64,000 bases of DNA, taken from contig CALFZO010000006.1 in NCBI GenBank assembly GCA_937952305.1, positions 62,001-126,000 of the forward strand, read 5' to 3'. This stretch comes from an uncultured Anaerolineales bacterium. Its GTDB lineage: Bacteria > Chloroflexota > Anaerolineae > Anaerolineales > UBA6663. Made by a program: the position numbers and the translations under genes. Below are positions 26,851 to 36,274 of this stretch, piece by piece (position 1 is the first letter of the stretch; every line of letters begins with the position of its first letter). The notes below the pieces were generated by a model. It had not been told where the DNA came from. It made no database searches and worked only from the letters and a program-made list of their open reading frames with translations.

Positions 26851-28395
26851 TCAGGCAGCGCGCAACTGGCGCTGCCGGCCCAGCGCGGCGACCGCCAGCA
26901 GGAGCGCCGTCGCCGCCAGAATGACCAGGCCGGTGCTGGCCGGGCCGGAGATGTAGTTCAGCGCCGCCACGCCGTTCATGGGGCCGAGGTACCACAACAC
27001 GACGTAGACCACCTCGAACAGTTTGCTGCCGCCGCTCCAGACTCCCAACGCCAGCGCCAGAGCGGGCACGAACAACACCCCCATCGTCCACGTGAACAAG
27101 CCGCCCAGATCGCCCAGCTGCGCCAGGCGGCCGGCCACACCCAGCCCCGCCGCCGCCGTCACCAGGACGCCGGCCAGCCAGGCGGCCGGCAGTTGGCGCC
27201 GGACGGGATGCGCGGCCGAGAACAACAACCCCGTCGTCTGATAACGGGCCTCGCGCGCGCCCAGCGCCGACCACAACGTCAGCGGCCAGATCCAGGCCAG
27301 GCCGGCCGCGATCGTGAGGCCGTCCGCGGCGACGCCGAGCGGGATGAACGTCAGGACCACGCCGACCGCGTACCACCACCAGCGCCGGCCCTGCAGCAGC
27401 AGGCGCAGTTCAGCCGCCAGCACGCGCAGGAAGGTCGATCGCGGCGCCAGGGCTGCCCAGGCCTCGGCCAGGCTGGGGCTGAGAGCCCAGCGCGGCCGCC
27501 GCGCCGGGCCGGCGGCCGACGTCGGGCTGGGGCGGGAGCGCGCCGGCCGGCCCGTCGTCTCGAAGCGGTCGAAGAACACGGCCGCCAGCAGCACGATCCC
27601 CAGCGCCACCCCCACCAAGGCCAGGCGGCTCAGGATCAGGTCCGGCGTCCACTCCAGGCCGGGCCAGACGAAGACGCGTGTGGCCGTCGTCTCGCCGGAG
27701 CCCAGCGAGAATCCATTCTGGTAGGCGGGATCAAAGGCGCGCACAGCCGCGCCCATGGCGTTCTGATACAGGCCGATGCCAGACGGGTCCAGGCCTGGCG
27801 CGGTTTCGGCCAGGGTCGTGATCGAGAAGACCAGCGCCATATTCCAAACGATGAAGTAGACGACATTACCCAGGCCGCCGCGCAGCCACGCGATCGTCTC
27901 GAACAGCACAGCGGTCGCCGCGATCAGCGCCATCATCGGCAGCGAGACAAACAGGAACGGCGCGAAGAGCGCCCCCAGGTCCAGGCGCGGGTCCTCGCGT
28001 TGGATCAACTGCATGCCGAGCGCGGCGAGAGCCAGGACCACGATCAGCAGCCCAAGCACGGCCAGGTTGCTCAGCCATTTGCCGATCAGGTAGACCACCC
28101 GGCGCAGCGGCGTGGCGGCCATGATCTGGCCCACCCCGGTCTGGCGGTCGCGCTCGACCGCGCCCTTCACCAGGTAGAAGCCGAACAGGCCCAAAAAAGT
28201 GTTGACCACCAGCGCCATCAACGCGCCGAGCCAGGCGGAGTTGTACACGCCGCGATAGTCGTCCAGGCGCAGGTCAATGGTGCCGTTGTAGACCAGGTAG
28301 CCCAGGAAGACTACCAGTCCCAGCGTGATCAGGAAACTATAGCGGCGCGTGCGCTCGAGAAAGTCGGCGCGCGCCAGGTGATACAGAGAGGACAT
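26851..28395 (-). CDS. ABC-2-type transporter permease, double length
   Basis: A 514-residue membrane protein with about twelve predicted spans in two halves separated by a Pro/Ser/Arg-rich cytoplasmic linker (~285-310, TTGRPARSRPSPTSAAG). The first half begins with LARADFLERTRRYSFLITL, typical of ABC-2 exporter permeases, with a large loop between spans 1 and 2. It would act with the ATPase encoded 24 bases upstream to export an unknown substrate (antimicrobial, lipid or peptide). Linkage to a two-component pair recalls self-protecting transporters, but this is inference. Confidence 0.85.
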   Translation of the reverse strand: MSSLYHLARADFLERTRRYSFLITLGLVVFLGYLVYNGTIDLRLDDYRGVYNSAWLGALMALVVNTFLGLFGFYLVKGAVERDRQTGVGQIMAATPLRRVVYLIGKWLSNLAVLGLLIVVLALAALGMQLIQREDPRLDLGALFAPFLFVSLPMMALIAATAVLFETIAWLRGGLGNVVYFIVWNMALVFSITTLAETAPGLDPSGIGLYQNAMGAAVRAFDPAYQNGFSLGSGETTATRVFVWPGLEWTPDLILSRLALVGVALGIVLLAAVFFDRFETTGRPARSRPSPTSAAGPARRPRWALSPSLAEAWAALAPRSTFLRVLAAELRLLLQGRRWWWYAVGVVLTFIPLGVAADGLTIAAGLAWIWPLTLWSALGAREARYQTTGLLFSAAHPVRRQLPAAWLAGVLVTAAAGLGVAGRLAQLGDLGGLFTWTMGVLFVPALALALGVWSGGSKLFEVVYVVLWYLGPMNGVAALNYISGPASTGLVILAATALLLAVAALGRQRQLRAA

Positions 28396-28419
28396 GGTCA
28401 GGGTTTCCTTCTGGCAGTG

Positions 28420-29346
28420 TCAGGCCACCGTGGCCACAGGCTGCAGGCTGGCGGCCGCGGCCGGCGCGGTATCGGCCTCGCGGTCGGCGGCAATGAGACG
28501 CAGGTAGGCATCTTCGAGCGTCGGCTCCACCGGACGCGCGTTGGCGGCCGGCGCGGCCTCGGCCACGGCCCGGAGCTGCACGCCGTCGGCGCGGCGCAGC
28601 GTGCCGCTGATCAGGTGGCGCTGGCGGGCGGCCGGCAGGTCGGCGCTGGGGATGGTCCACTCCCACACCCGGCCGGCCACGCCGCTCAGCAGCGCCTCGG
28701 GCGCGGCGTGCGCCAGCAGCCGGCCCCGGTTCATCACCGCCAGGTCGGTGGCGGCCGCTTCCACGTCAGACACGATGTGCGTCGAGAGCAAGACGATGCG
28801 CTCGCCGGCCAGGTCGGCCAGCAGGTTGCGAAAGCGCACGCGCTCTTCCGGATCCAGGCCCACGGTCGGCTCGTCCACGATCAACAGCTGCGGGTCGTTG
28901 AGCAAAGCCTGGGCGATGCCCACCCGCTGGCGCATGCCGCCGGAGAAGGCGCTCAGCGGCCGGTGGGCGGCCTCGGCCAGGTTGAGCGTCTGGAGCAGTT
29001 CGTCGATGCGCCGGCGCGCGCTCTGCGCCTCCAGGCCCTTGACGGCGGCCAGGTACTCCAGGAACTCCCGCGCCGTCAGGTTCGGGTAGAGGCCGAAATC
29101 CTGGGGCAGATAGCCAAGGACCCGGCGCAGCCCGTTCGGGCGCCGGACGATGTCGACGCCGCCCCAGGTCACCGTGCCGCGCGTCGGCCGGCTGATGGTG
29201 GCCAGGATGCGCATCAGCGTGGACTTGCCGGCGCCGTTCGGGCCGAGCAGACCGACCACGCCGGGGCGCAGCGTCAGGGTGAAATCGCGCAGCCCCCAGG
29301 CCGTGCGCGTGTACTGTTTGTCGAGATGATTGATGACGAGTTCCAT
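28420..29346 (-). CDS. ABC transporter ATPase partner of ABC-2 permease
   Basis: A 308-residue ATPase with Walker A GPNGAGKST, Q-loop YLPQDFGLYPN, signature FSGGMRQRVG, Walker B LLIVDEPTVGLD and switch His in LSTHIVSD. The C-terminal ~80 residues (accessory region ending in an Ala/Pro tail) are typical of exporters of the CcmA/NatA kind. ATG at 29346 is chosen because AAGGAG lies 7 bases upstream; a longer frame extends to 29427. It is the first gene of the ATPase-permease-kinase-regulator operon. The palindrome GAACGCGTTC (29361-29370) lies just upstream and could be an operator. Confidence 0.92.
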   Translation of the reverse strand: MELVINHLDKQYTRTAWGLRDFTLTLRPGVVGLLGPNGAGKSTLMRILATISRPTRGTVTWGGVDIVRRPNGLRRVLGYLPQDFGLYPNLTAREFLEYLAAVKGLEAQSARRRIDELLQTLNLAEAAHRPLSAFSGGMRQRVGIAQALLNDPQLLIVDEPTVGLDPEERVRFRNLLADLAGERIVLLSTHIVSDVEAAATDLAVMNRGRLLAHAAPEALLSGVAGRVWEWTIPSADLPAARQRHLISGTLRRADGVQLRAVAEAAPAANARPVEPTLEDAYLRLIAADREADTAPAAAASLQPVATVA

Positions 29347-29609
29347 ACCAGGCTCCTTGTGAACGCGTTCAGGATAAGCGCACGCGCGCCTGGGCGGAGG
29401 CCTCGGCAGAGGGGTTTGGCACCCCACTGGGGAGGGAATCTGGGCTGGTCCTGGTTGTACTTGACAGAAGCTGGCCGCGCCGGCGTGTGGATGTCACCGG
29501 CCCGCCAGCCGTTCGTCACTTCTGCCGGCCACGTTCATCCCCACTTCATAAGTGGCGGCGATACTGGCTGCAGTAACGCTCGGTCAGATCGACCGACTCA
29601 GGAGGCAGC

Positions 29610-30518
29610 ATGGCTAAGAAACTGATCCTTGTGGCTGGCGTGACCGTGACTGCGGCGGCGCTGGTCTTTGTCGGGCTGGCGTTCGCGCAGACGCCCACCC
29701 CGCCGGCCGACGGTGCGACGGCAGTTCCTGGCTGGGGGATGATGCGCGGCTTTGGCGGCGGGATGGGCCACGGCCGGACGTACACCGACACCCTGCCGAT
29801 GGGGCCGGGCTACGGCCGCGGCGGGATGATGGGCGGCTGGATGCAAGGCCGCGTGACGGCCGGGACCGGGTTACTGCAAGACTACCTGCTGGACGCCTTC
29901 GCGGCGGCGCTCGACCTGCCGCGCGCCACGCTGGATGAGCGCGTGGCCGCCGGCGAGACGCTCTACGACATCGCCGTGGCGCAGGGTCTGAACCAGGCCG
30001 ATTTCGTCACCTTGATGCAGACCGCGCGCGACACCGCGCTGGATCAGGCCGTGGCGGACGGCGTGTTGACTCAGGAACAGGCCGACTGGATGCGCAATCG
30101 CGGCGGGATGCTGGCCGGCGGGCGGCCGGGCTATGGCCGCGGCGGGATGCTGGGCGGGGGGATGATGGGCGGCGGTCCGCGGTCCGGCTATGGCATGATG
30201 GGCGGCCTGGGGCGCGGCGCCGGCGTGCTGCACGACTACATGCTGGACGCCTTCGCGGCGGCGCTCGATCTGCCGCGCGCCACGCTGGATGAGCGCGTGG
30301 CCGCCGGCGAGACGCTCTACGACATCGCCGTGGCGCAGGGTCTGAACCAGGCCGATTTCGTCACCTTGATGCAGACCGCGCGCGACACCGCGCTGGATCA
30401 GGCCGTGGCGGACGGCGTGTTGACTCAGGAACAGGCCGACTGGATGCGCAATCGCGGTCAACCCGGCGACTGCCCGCACGGCGCCCCCCTCGAGGCGACG
30501 CCGGCGCCGACCAATTGA
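29610..30518 (+). CDS. secreted Met/Gly-rich protein with duplicated helical domain
   Basis: A 302-residue protein that I cannot assign firmly. A signal peptide (~1-26, ending LAFAQ) is followed by a Met/Gly/His-rich stretch (GMMRGFGGGMGHG), then a ~72-residue helical domain (DAFAAALDLPRATLDERVAAG...LTQEQADWM). A second Met/Gly-rich linker and a second, virtually identical copy of the domain follow. LTQEQADWM and the overall make-up recall DUF2680/YckD-like secreted proteins. The Met/His-rich linkers could bind metal such as copper, but no direct evidence exists. Start: AGGAGGCAGC just before the ATG. It is followed by a strong terminator and is divergent from the ABC operon. Confidence 0.8.
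   Translation: MAKKLILVAGVTVTAAALVFVGLAFAQTPTPPADGATAVPGWGMMRGFGGGMGHGRTYTDTLPMGPGYGRGGMMGGWMQGRVTAGTGLLQDYLLDAFAAALDLPRATLDERVAAGETLYDIAVAQGLNQADFVTLMQTARDTALDQAVADGVLTQEQADWMRNRGGMLAGGRPGYGRGGMLGGGMMGGGPRSGYGMMGGLGRGAGVLHDYMLDAFAAALDLPRATLDERVAAGETLYDIAVAQGLNQADFVTLMQTARDTALDQAVADGVLTQEQADWMRNRGQPGDCPHGAPLEATPAPTN
29887..30457 (+). repeat. 217-base direct duplication, copies 29887-30103 and 30241-30457
   Basis: Two copies offset by 354 bases differ at one position by eye (GACCTG versus GATCTG, a synonymous Asp change). The Met/Gly linkers between them are far more divergent. Confidence 0.9.
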
Positions 30519-30532
30519 GCGGCACCATCGAT

Positions 30533-30567
30533 AAACAGGCCCCCATCAGCGGGGCCTGTTTTTGTTT
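30533..30567 (+). terminator. Rho-independent terminator after duplicated-domain gene
   Basis: The stem AAACAGGCCCC/GGGGCCTGTTT (11 bp, 7-base loop) is followed by TTGTTT. It may also serve the convergent DUF72 gene, since the A-rich left side gives a U-run on the other strand. Confidence 0.85.
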
Positions 30568-30576
30568 AGGGCGGCT

Positions 30577-31440
30577 TCACCACAACGTCGGCTGCTGGGG
30601 CGCGGCCGGCGGTGTCTCCCAATCCGGCAGCGCCGGCAGCGGGTGGCGGCTGGCGATCAGGTCGTGCAGCAGCCGGGCCATCTCCGGCGCGTCGGTGTCG
30701 TCGGGGTTGTGCAGAAAGAAGAAGACGTCCTCGCCCGGCGCCGTGAGCCAGCCAGCCACAGTCTTGGCCCAGTCCGCCAGCCAAGGCCGGTTGGCTTCCG
30801 CCGCCGGCACGCCCACAAAGCGCACAAAGGCAATGTCCGTGGTGCGCGTCTGGCGCAGCGGGAACTTCGGCTTGCGGCTCTGCGCAGTCGCGACCGCGCC
30901 CGCCTGGCCGGGCGGGAGGCTGAACAACGCCGTTGTGTCGAAGATCACGCGCGCGGCCCGGTGCTGGCGCAGGAGCTCGTCGAAGGCGGCCTCGGCCGGA
31001 CCGCCGAAGAAATCGGCGTGGCGCGGCTCGACGGCATAGCGAAAGGCGTCTGGCAGGCGCGCCAGGTAGGCGGCCAGCGTCTCCAGGTGTTGGCCCGTGA
31101 AGGTGGGCGGCAATTGCAGAAAAGCGGGGCCGCAGCACTCGCCCAGCCGCTCCAGCCGATCGAGGAAGGCGGCCGTTTCAGACTCGGCGTTCTTCAACCG
31201 ACGCTGGTGGCTGATGGTCTGCGGGAATTTGAGACAGAAGCGAAAACCCGGCGGCGTCTCAGCGCGCCAGCGCTCCACCGTGGCGGCTTCGGGCACGGCA
31301 TAGAAAGTGGTGTTGCCTTCGACGGCGTTGAGGCGCCGGCTGTAGAGGCGTAGATAGTCACGCGGCTTGGCGCCGGCCGGGAAGAAACGTCCGGCCCAGG
31401 TCTTCAGCCCCCATTGCGGGCAACCGAGGTAAAGCGGCAT
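30577..31440 (-). CDS. DUF72 family protein
   Basis: A 287-residue protein of the DUF72 (YecE-like) family, which has a TIM-barrel fold and no settled function. Family blocks visible: LYLGCPQWGLKTWAGRFFP at the N-terminus, YSRRLNAVEGNTTFYAVP, FCLKFPQTISH, PPTFTG, and YAVEPRHADFF. ATG at 31440 gives the standard N-terminus; the frame runs 52 codons further upstream into the neighbouring gene's terminator and is not real there. No partner is suggested by the neighbourhood. Confidence 0.9.
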   Translation of the reverse strand: MPLYLGCPQWGLKTWAGRFFPAGAKPRDYLRLYSRRLNAVEGNTTFYAVPEAATVERWRAETPPGFRFCLKFPQTISHQRRLKNAESETAAFLDRLERLGECCGPAFLQLPPTFTGQHLETLAAYLARLPDAFRYAVEPRHADFFGGPAEAAFDELLRQHRAARVIFDTTALFSLPPGQAGAVATAQSRKPKFPLRQTRTTDIAFVRFVGVPAAEANRPWLADWAKTVAGWLTAPGEDVFFFLHNPDDTDAPEMARLLHDLIASRHPLPALPDWETPPAAPQQPTLW

Positions 31441-31468
31441 GCGCCGATTATAGCGTCCGGGAAACGCA

Positions 31469-31494
31469 ACGACCTCGGCCGGGGCCGAGGTCGT
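31469..31494 (-). terminator. hairpin downstream of the GGDEF/HD-GYP gene
   Basis: An 11-bp perfect stem ACGACCTCGGC/GCCGAGGTCGT with a 4-base loop, 22 bases after the stop of the minus-strand gene, is followed on that strand by TGCGTTT. The U-run is weak. Confidence 0.5.
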
Positions 31495-31516
31495 CTGGAA
31501 GTGAAGCGCCGCCGCC

Positions 31517-34500
31517 TTACGCAGCCGTTTCGGCGGGCCGGCGGCGGCCGATATCGCGCGTGACGCCGAGCAGGCCGATCGGCCGGTCCGCCTCATCCAG
31601 CAGCAGCGAGAGGCGGGTCTCCGTCCAGCGGGCCGTGCCGTCCGCGCATTTCACCTTCAGTTCGAGCGTGTCCGCGGCCGCGCGCCGCTGCTCCCGTGAC
31701 CACGCGGCGGCGCCAGCCAGCAAGGCCGCAAAGTGGCGCCGGGCGCGCTCGGCGGATTCCGGCGTCAGCGCGTCCTCGAGCGATTGGGTCAGGGCCGTCT
31801 CGGCTGGATAGCCGCACAGCTTTTCGGCCGACGGGCTGATGTAGGTCAGGCGCAAATCGAAGTCGCGCACCCAGATCACGTCGCTGACGTTATCGGCCAG
31901 CAGGCGGTAGCGGTGCTCGCTTTCGCGCAGCGCCTGCTCGGCCAGCTTGCGCCGGGTGATGTCGATCTGCAGTCCGATCAGGCGCTCCGGCTGCCCATCG
32001 GCGCCGCGCTGCACCTGGCCGACATGGCGCAGCCAGCGGACCTCGCCGGCGGGCCGGATGACCCGGTGCTCGAAATCCAGCACCTGGGAGCCCGCCAAGG
32101 CAGCCGCCATGTGTTCGCGCGCCAACCCGCGGTCGTCGGCAAACACCACGCGCGGCCAGTCCGCACAAGTCGCCGGACACTCTGCCTCGGCCAGCCCCAG
32201 CAGCCGGGCGCTCTGCGCCGACCAAACCGCCTGACCCGTGCGCAGATTCCACTCCCACACGCCGGCGCTCATCGCCTCCAGAGCCTGCTCCAGGCGGTGC
32301 TCGCCCTGGCGCAGCGCCGTCTCCATCGCATGGCTCTCGGTCAACTCCTCCTGCAGACGCGCGTACGTCCAGGCGTTCTCGAGGGCGGCCACTGCCAGAT
32401 TGGCAAAGATCTCCAGGCCTTGCAGCGCTTCGGGCGTGGGCTGGAGGCCATCCGCCGGCTGGTCCACCGAAATCAGGCCGACCACCTCGCCGGTGCGCAG
32501 CTCGATTGGCACCACCAGGACGTCCTGGAGGTTCCAGGTGTTGTCGCCGGGGTTGGCTGCGGCCGCCGGCACAAAGTAGCAGCGCCCGCGCCGGTACCTA
32601 TCCTGCAGCAGCCGGTCTTCATAGTGTTCCCATTCGGCGCAGACCAAGCCGTTGTCGTGAAGTTGCTGGGCCACCTGGCCCAGGCCGGTGTGGGCGGCCA
32701 CCCGCACCTGCCGGGTCTCGCGGTCCACCAGGTGGATGGCCACCACGCGGAACCCCAGCGCGCGCCGCACGCCCTCAACGATCTGCCGCAAGGCCTGCTC
32801 CACCTCTACGCCCAGGCGCAGCGAATTGCCGGTCTCCAGGATCTGGGCCAACTGCTGGTTGCGGCGTTCCAGCTTGCGGTTGGCCTCCTGCAACGCTTCT
32901 TCCGCCAGCTTGCGCTCGGTGATGTCGCGCCCGACGGACTGAAACTCGACGACCTGGCCTTGCGGATTGAAGATCGCGCGATCGGTCCACTGCTGCCAGC
33001 GCAGCGCCCCCTCCGGTTGGTAGACCCGGTGTTCGTAGGTCGTGGTCGGCTGGTCGGGGCTCAACTGGGCGGCCTGCTGCTGAACCAACGCCTGATCCTC
33101 TTCCGGGATCAAGGGCATGAACGACCGGCCGATCAGGTCCAGGCTGGACTTCCCGAAATACCGGCAGTAGGCGTCGTTGACGAAGGTCAGCGTCCCATCC
33201 GGCAGGTAGCGGCAGATCAGGTCGGTCTGGTCCTCCACAATCGACCGGTAACGGCGGGCCTGCCGGTCATGCAGGCGCCCGATGATGTCGTTGAAGGCAC
33301 CGGCCACGCCATCCGGCGCGGTGCCGGGCGCCGCCTCCGGGCCTTGCCCGCTCAGCAGCACTCGGCCGTTCTCATGCGCGGAGTTGATGATGACGGACGG
33401 GCCCTGGCCCTGGACCATCGCGCAGAACGCGGTCACCACCAGCGGATCAAACTGAGTGCCGGCATTGGCGCGCACCTCGGCCAGAATGGCCTCGGCCGGC
33501 AGCCCGCGGCGGTAGGGGCGGTCGGCGGCCATGGCCTCGACCGTGTCCGCCACGCTCAGGATGCGGGCTTCGAGCGGGATGGCATGTTCCTTGAGGCCGT
33601 CCGGATACCCACGGCCGTCGTAGCGCTCGTGATGGTGCCGGATGAACGGCACCAGGCCATGCAAGGAGTGGCAGTACCCCACGATCTCGGCGCCCATCAC
33701 CGAGTGCTGTTTGACGTCCTCATACTCCTCGCGCGTCAGGCGGCCGGGCTTGAACAGGATCGCCTCGGGGATGCCGAGCTTGCCGATGTCGTGCAGCAGG
33801 CCGGCCTTGCGCACCAGCTCGACGCGCTCGGGTGGCAGGTTCATGGCCTGCGCGATGAGCGTGGCATAGCGCGCCACGTGCTGTGAATGGTCGCGCACAT
33901 CGGGATCGCGCAGATCGATGGCGCGCGAGAGCGACAGCAGCAGCTCTTCATTGAGCGTCGAAATCTCGTCGGTCTTCTTCTGCAGTTCGGCGTTGGTCTC
34001 GCGCAGCTGGCTGACCAGGCCCTTCGTGTGGTTGAGGTATTGGCTCTGGCCCAGGCGCACGACCAGCAGCGGCACCAGGCTGGCGGCGACGCCCGGCAGC
34101 CCGCCGTAGCGGTAGCTGAAGATGAGGGCGAAAGCCACGGCCCCCAGCGCCAGGTAGTGCGGCCACAGCCAGCGGAAGCGCTCGCTCCACACCTGGTGGA
34201 ACGGCTGACCGCTGCTCAAGTCGATGACACCGGCCAGCAGCCAGGTGCTGCTCAAATAACTCAACCCGCCCGCGGCAATGGCCAGCAGCACCTGCGCCGG
34301 GATGGCCGCGCCATGACCGGCGGATTCCAGCCAGAGCGCCAGGACCCACCCCAACATGCTGGCGATGAAGTGGTTGCTCAGGTTGAAGATGAAGCGGCTG
34401 GGCGGGCTGTGGTGCTTGAGCATGGCCGCCCAGGCCACGGCCACGCTCAGTCCCAGCGCGCCGAGCGGCCCGAACAACAATGTGCCGGCCACCAGGGCGG

Positions 34501-36031
34501 CGGTGGCAGTCGAGACGGACGTATCGCGCACGTAAATGTCGATGGCCAGCCATTCGGTCAGAAAGGCCAGCACCGCGAACACGGCCAGGCCGTACCAATC
34601 CTGACCAGCCAGCGACGCCGGTCGCCACAGCAGGCCGAACAGGCTGAGCGCCAGCAGACTCAACCCGGCGACATAGACGTTCACGGCCCAGGCTGGCCAG
34701 GAGTGGACGGTGCGCTTGGCCGGCTGCGCGGCGGCCGGCGGCAGTGCGGCGGCCGGCGCCATCGGGCTCGGCTCCGGTTCGGGTGCCAGGGCACGTCCGG
34801 GAGACACCGCGGCTGGCGGATCACCAGCCTGCGGCGCGATACCGGTGATATTCTCGACACCCTGGTTGGAGTACCGGCAGATGCGGTTACGGCCGGCCAG
34901 TTTGGCCTGATAGACCGCCAGGTCGGCGCTGTGGATGATGTCATTCGGGGTCAGGCCGAACCGCTCCCGGCCGGAGATCCCGAAGCTCATCGTCACGCGC
35001 AGCGGCAGCACGCTGGTGGCGATATCGAAACGCGCCGTCTCGATCGCCGCCCGGATCTCCTCGATGCGCGGCGAGGCCTGCTCCATTGTCGTTTCCGGCA
35101 TCAGGATGGCGAACTCCTCGCCGCCAAAGCGGGCGACGATGTCGTAATCGCGCACCAGGGTCTTGAGCAGCGAGGCCACGCCGATCAGCGCTGTATCACC
35201 GGCCAGGTGGCCGTAGGTGTTGTTGATGTTACGCAGCAGGTCTAGATCGGCCATCACTACGGTCAGCGGGCGATCGTAACGATCCGCGCGGGCCAACTCC
35301 TTCTCCAGCGCCTCGGAAAAGTAAGGGGCGTTGAACAGGCCGGTCTTGGGGTCAAGCTGCGTCTGGCGCTGCAGGGCCGGCACCTTCAGCGTCGTATAGA
35401 TCAGGTAGAGCGGGATGGCGGCCAGGACCACGGCGTACGGATTAAAGAGCCAGATAAAGCCGCCGGCCGCGCCCATCCCGAACATCGTGAAGTCGATGAC
35501 CAGTGTCAGCCGCTCGAAGACGCCCGACTCGGCCAGGCTCTGACCCCGGGCCAGCTTGAGCACCAGACCGATCATGGCGTGGTTGGCCAGTGTGAACACG
35601 GCACTCGCCGCCAGGACGGCCACGAGCCCCTCCAGGCCGGTCGGCGGCTGCGCCCCGTTGATCGCTTGATAGGCCAACTCAGCCAGCGTCACCACCAGGG
35701 CGTACGAGCCAATGTTGAAGGACTGGATGTACCAGGGGTAGCGGTGCCAGACCCATTCCACCAGGTGCGCCACGACGATGACGAACAAGGCCGTCGGGGC
35801 ACCACCCAGCAGGAACGCGAAACCAGACAGCACCCAGCTGACGTTGTAGCTGGAACGCTCAGTGGGGCCTTCCACCTTAAAGATCTGCGCCAGGGCCGCT
35901 AATGCCCCGACCCCCAGCAGGAATTGCCACTGATCACCGGACAGTCGGCTGAACTGCCAGATCAGCAGGGCCGTCCCAATCAGGACCGTGCTGGCGATGT
36001 AGGCTTGCGTTTTGGCGGAGAGTTTTCCCAT
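31517..36031 (-). CDS. GGDEF and HD-GYP fusion protein with PAS/GAF sensor tail
   Basis: A 1504-residue membrane protein carrying both enzymes of cyclic-di-GMP turnover. Residues ~1-215 hold several spans; a GGDEF domain (~225-395) has an intact GGEEF at ~302, so it should make c-di-GMP. After a Pro/Ala linker, a second multi-span region (~445-650) precedes HD-GYP (~695-870) with HDIGKLG (~746) and HHERYDGRGYP (~802), intact for c-di-GMP hydrolysis. Then come PAS (~930-1050), GAF (~1075-1230) and two PAS domains (~1245-1495) with no output domain after them. It looks like two membrane enzymes joined end to end. It lies on the same strand just downstream of a c-di-GMP-riboswitch operon. Confidence 0.92.
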   Translation of the reverse strand: MGKLSAKTQAYIASTVLIGTALLIWQFSRLSGDQWQFLLGVGALAALAQIFKVEGPTERSSYNVSWVLSGFAFLLGGAPTALFVIVVAHLVEWVWHRYPWYIQSFNIGSYALVVTLAELAYQAINGAQPPTGLEGLVAVLAASAVFTLANHAMIGLVLKLARGQSLAESGVFERLTLVIDFTMFGMGAAGGFIWLFNPYAVVLAAIPLYLIYTTLKVPALQRQTQLDPKTGLFNAPYFSEALEKELARADRYDRPLTVVMADLDLLRNINNTYGHLAGDTALIGVASLLKTLVRDYDIVARFGGEEFAILMPETTMEQASPRIEEIRAAIETARFDIATSVLPLRVTMSFGISGRERFGLTPNDIIHSADLAVYQAKLAGRNRICRYSNQGVENITGIAPQAGDPPAAVSPGRALAPEPEPSPMAPAAALPPAAAQPAKRTVHSWPAWAVNVYVAGLSLLALSLFGLLWRPASLAGQDWYGLAVFAVLAFLTEWLAIDIYVRDTSVSTATAALVAGTLLFGPLGALGLSVAVAWAAMLKHHSPPSRFIFNLSNHFIASMLGWVLALWLESAGHGAAIPAQVLLAIAAGGLSYLSSTWLLAGVIDLSSGQPFHQVWSERFRWLWPHYLALGAVAFALIFSYRYGGLPGVAASLVPLLVVRLGQSQYLNHTKGLVSQLRETNAELQKKTDEISTLNEELLLSLSRAIDLRDPDVRDHSQHVARYATLIAQAMNLPPERVELVRKAGLLHDIGKLGIPEAILFKPGRLTREEYEDVKQHSVMGAEIVGYCHSLHGLVPFIRHHHERYDGRGYPDGLKEHAIPLEARILSVADTVEAMAADRPYRRGLPAEAILAEVRANAGTQFDPLVVTAFCAMVQGQGPSVIINSAHENGRVLLSGQGPEAAPGTAPDGVAGAFNDIIGRLHDRQARRYRSIVEDQTDLICRYLPDGTLTFVNDAYCRYFGKSSLDLIGRSFMPLIPEEDQALVQQQAAQLSPDQPTTTYEHRVYQPEGALRWQQWTDRAIFNPQGQVVEFQSVGRDITERKLAEEALQEANRKLERRNQQLAQILETGNSLRLGVEVEQALRQIVEGVRRALGFRVVAIHLVDRETRQVRVAAHTGLGQVAQQLHDNGLVCAEWEHYEDRLLQDRYRRGRCYFVPAAAANPGDNTWNLQDVLVVPIELRTGEVVGLISVDQPADGLQPTPEALQGLEIFANLAVAALENAWTYARLQEELTESHAMETALRQGEHRLEQALEAMSAGVWEWNLRTGQAVWSAQSARLLGLAEAECPATCADWPRVVFADDRGLAREHMAAALAGSQVLDFEHRVIRPAGEVRWLRHVGQVQRGADGQPERLIGLQIDITRRKLAEQALRESEHRYRLLADNVSDVIWVRDFDLRLTYISPSAEKLCGYPAETALTQSLEDALTPESAERARRHFAALLAGAAAWSREQRRAAADTLELKVKCADGTARWTETRLSLLLDEADRPIGLLGVTRDIGRRRPAETAA

Positions 36032-36196
36032 GCTGGCGTAGAGCCGGTTAACAGGTCACCCCGCTAACCGATGAGATCGATAGTACGAATTACTGACGCT
36101 ACTTTACGCTTGAACAACAGCGCCCCCCATAGGAAAAGGGTGGCAAAACACCGCCCGCAGAGGTGGGGATGGTTGGCACGGGTTGGCACAGCACAG

Positions 36197-36241
36197 CCGA
36201 GGCCAGCGCGGAGCACCGGATTGCCTCCGCGCTGGCCTCGG
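36197..36241 (-). terminator. strong hairpin ending the subtilase operon
   Basis: A perfect 17-bp stem (36197-36213 with 36225-36241) with an 11-base loop, 34 bases after the subtilase B stop. No U-run follows, so it may act as an mRNA 3'-end stabiliser or a Rho-linked stop. The rest of the 36032-36274 gap shows no gene. Confidence 0.6.
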
Positions 36242-36274
36242 GCCAGCGTCACTGCGATCCAAGCTGGGCGAGCC

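Noticed and set aside
29461..29490. TTGACA upstream of the duplicated-domain gene as a promoter
   Set aside because: No acceptable -10 box lies 16-18 bases downstream.
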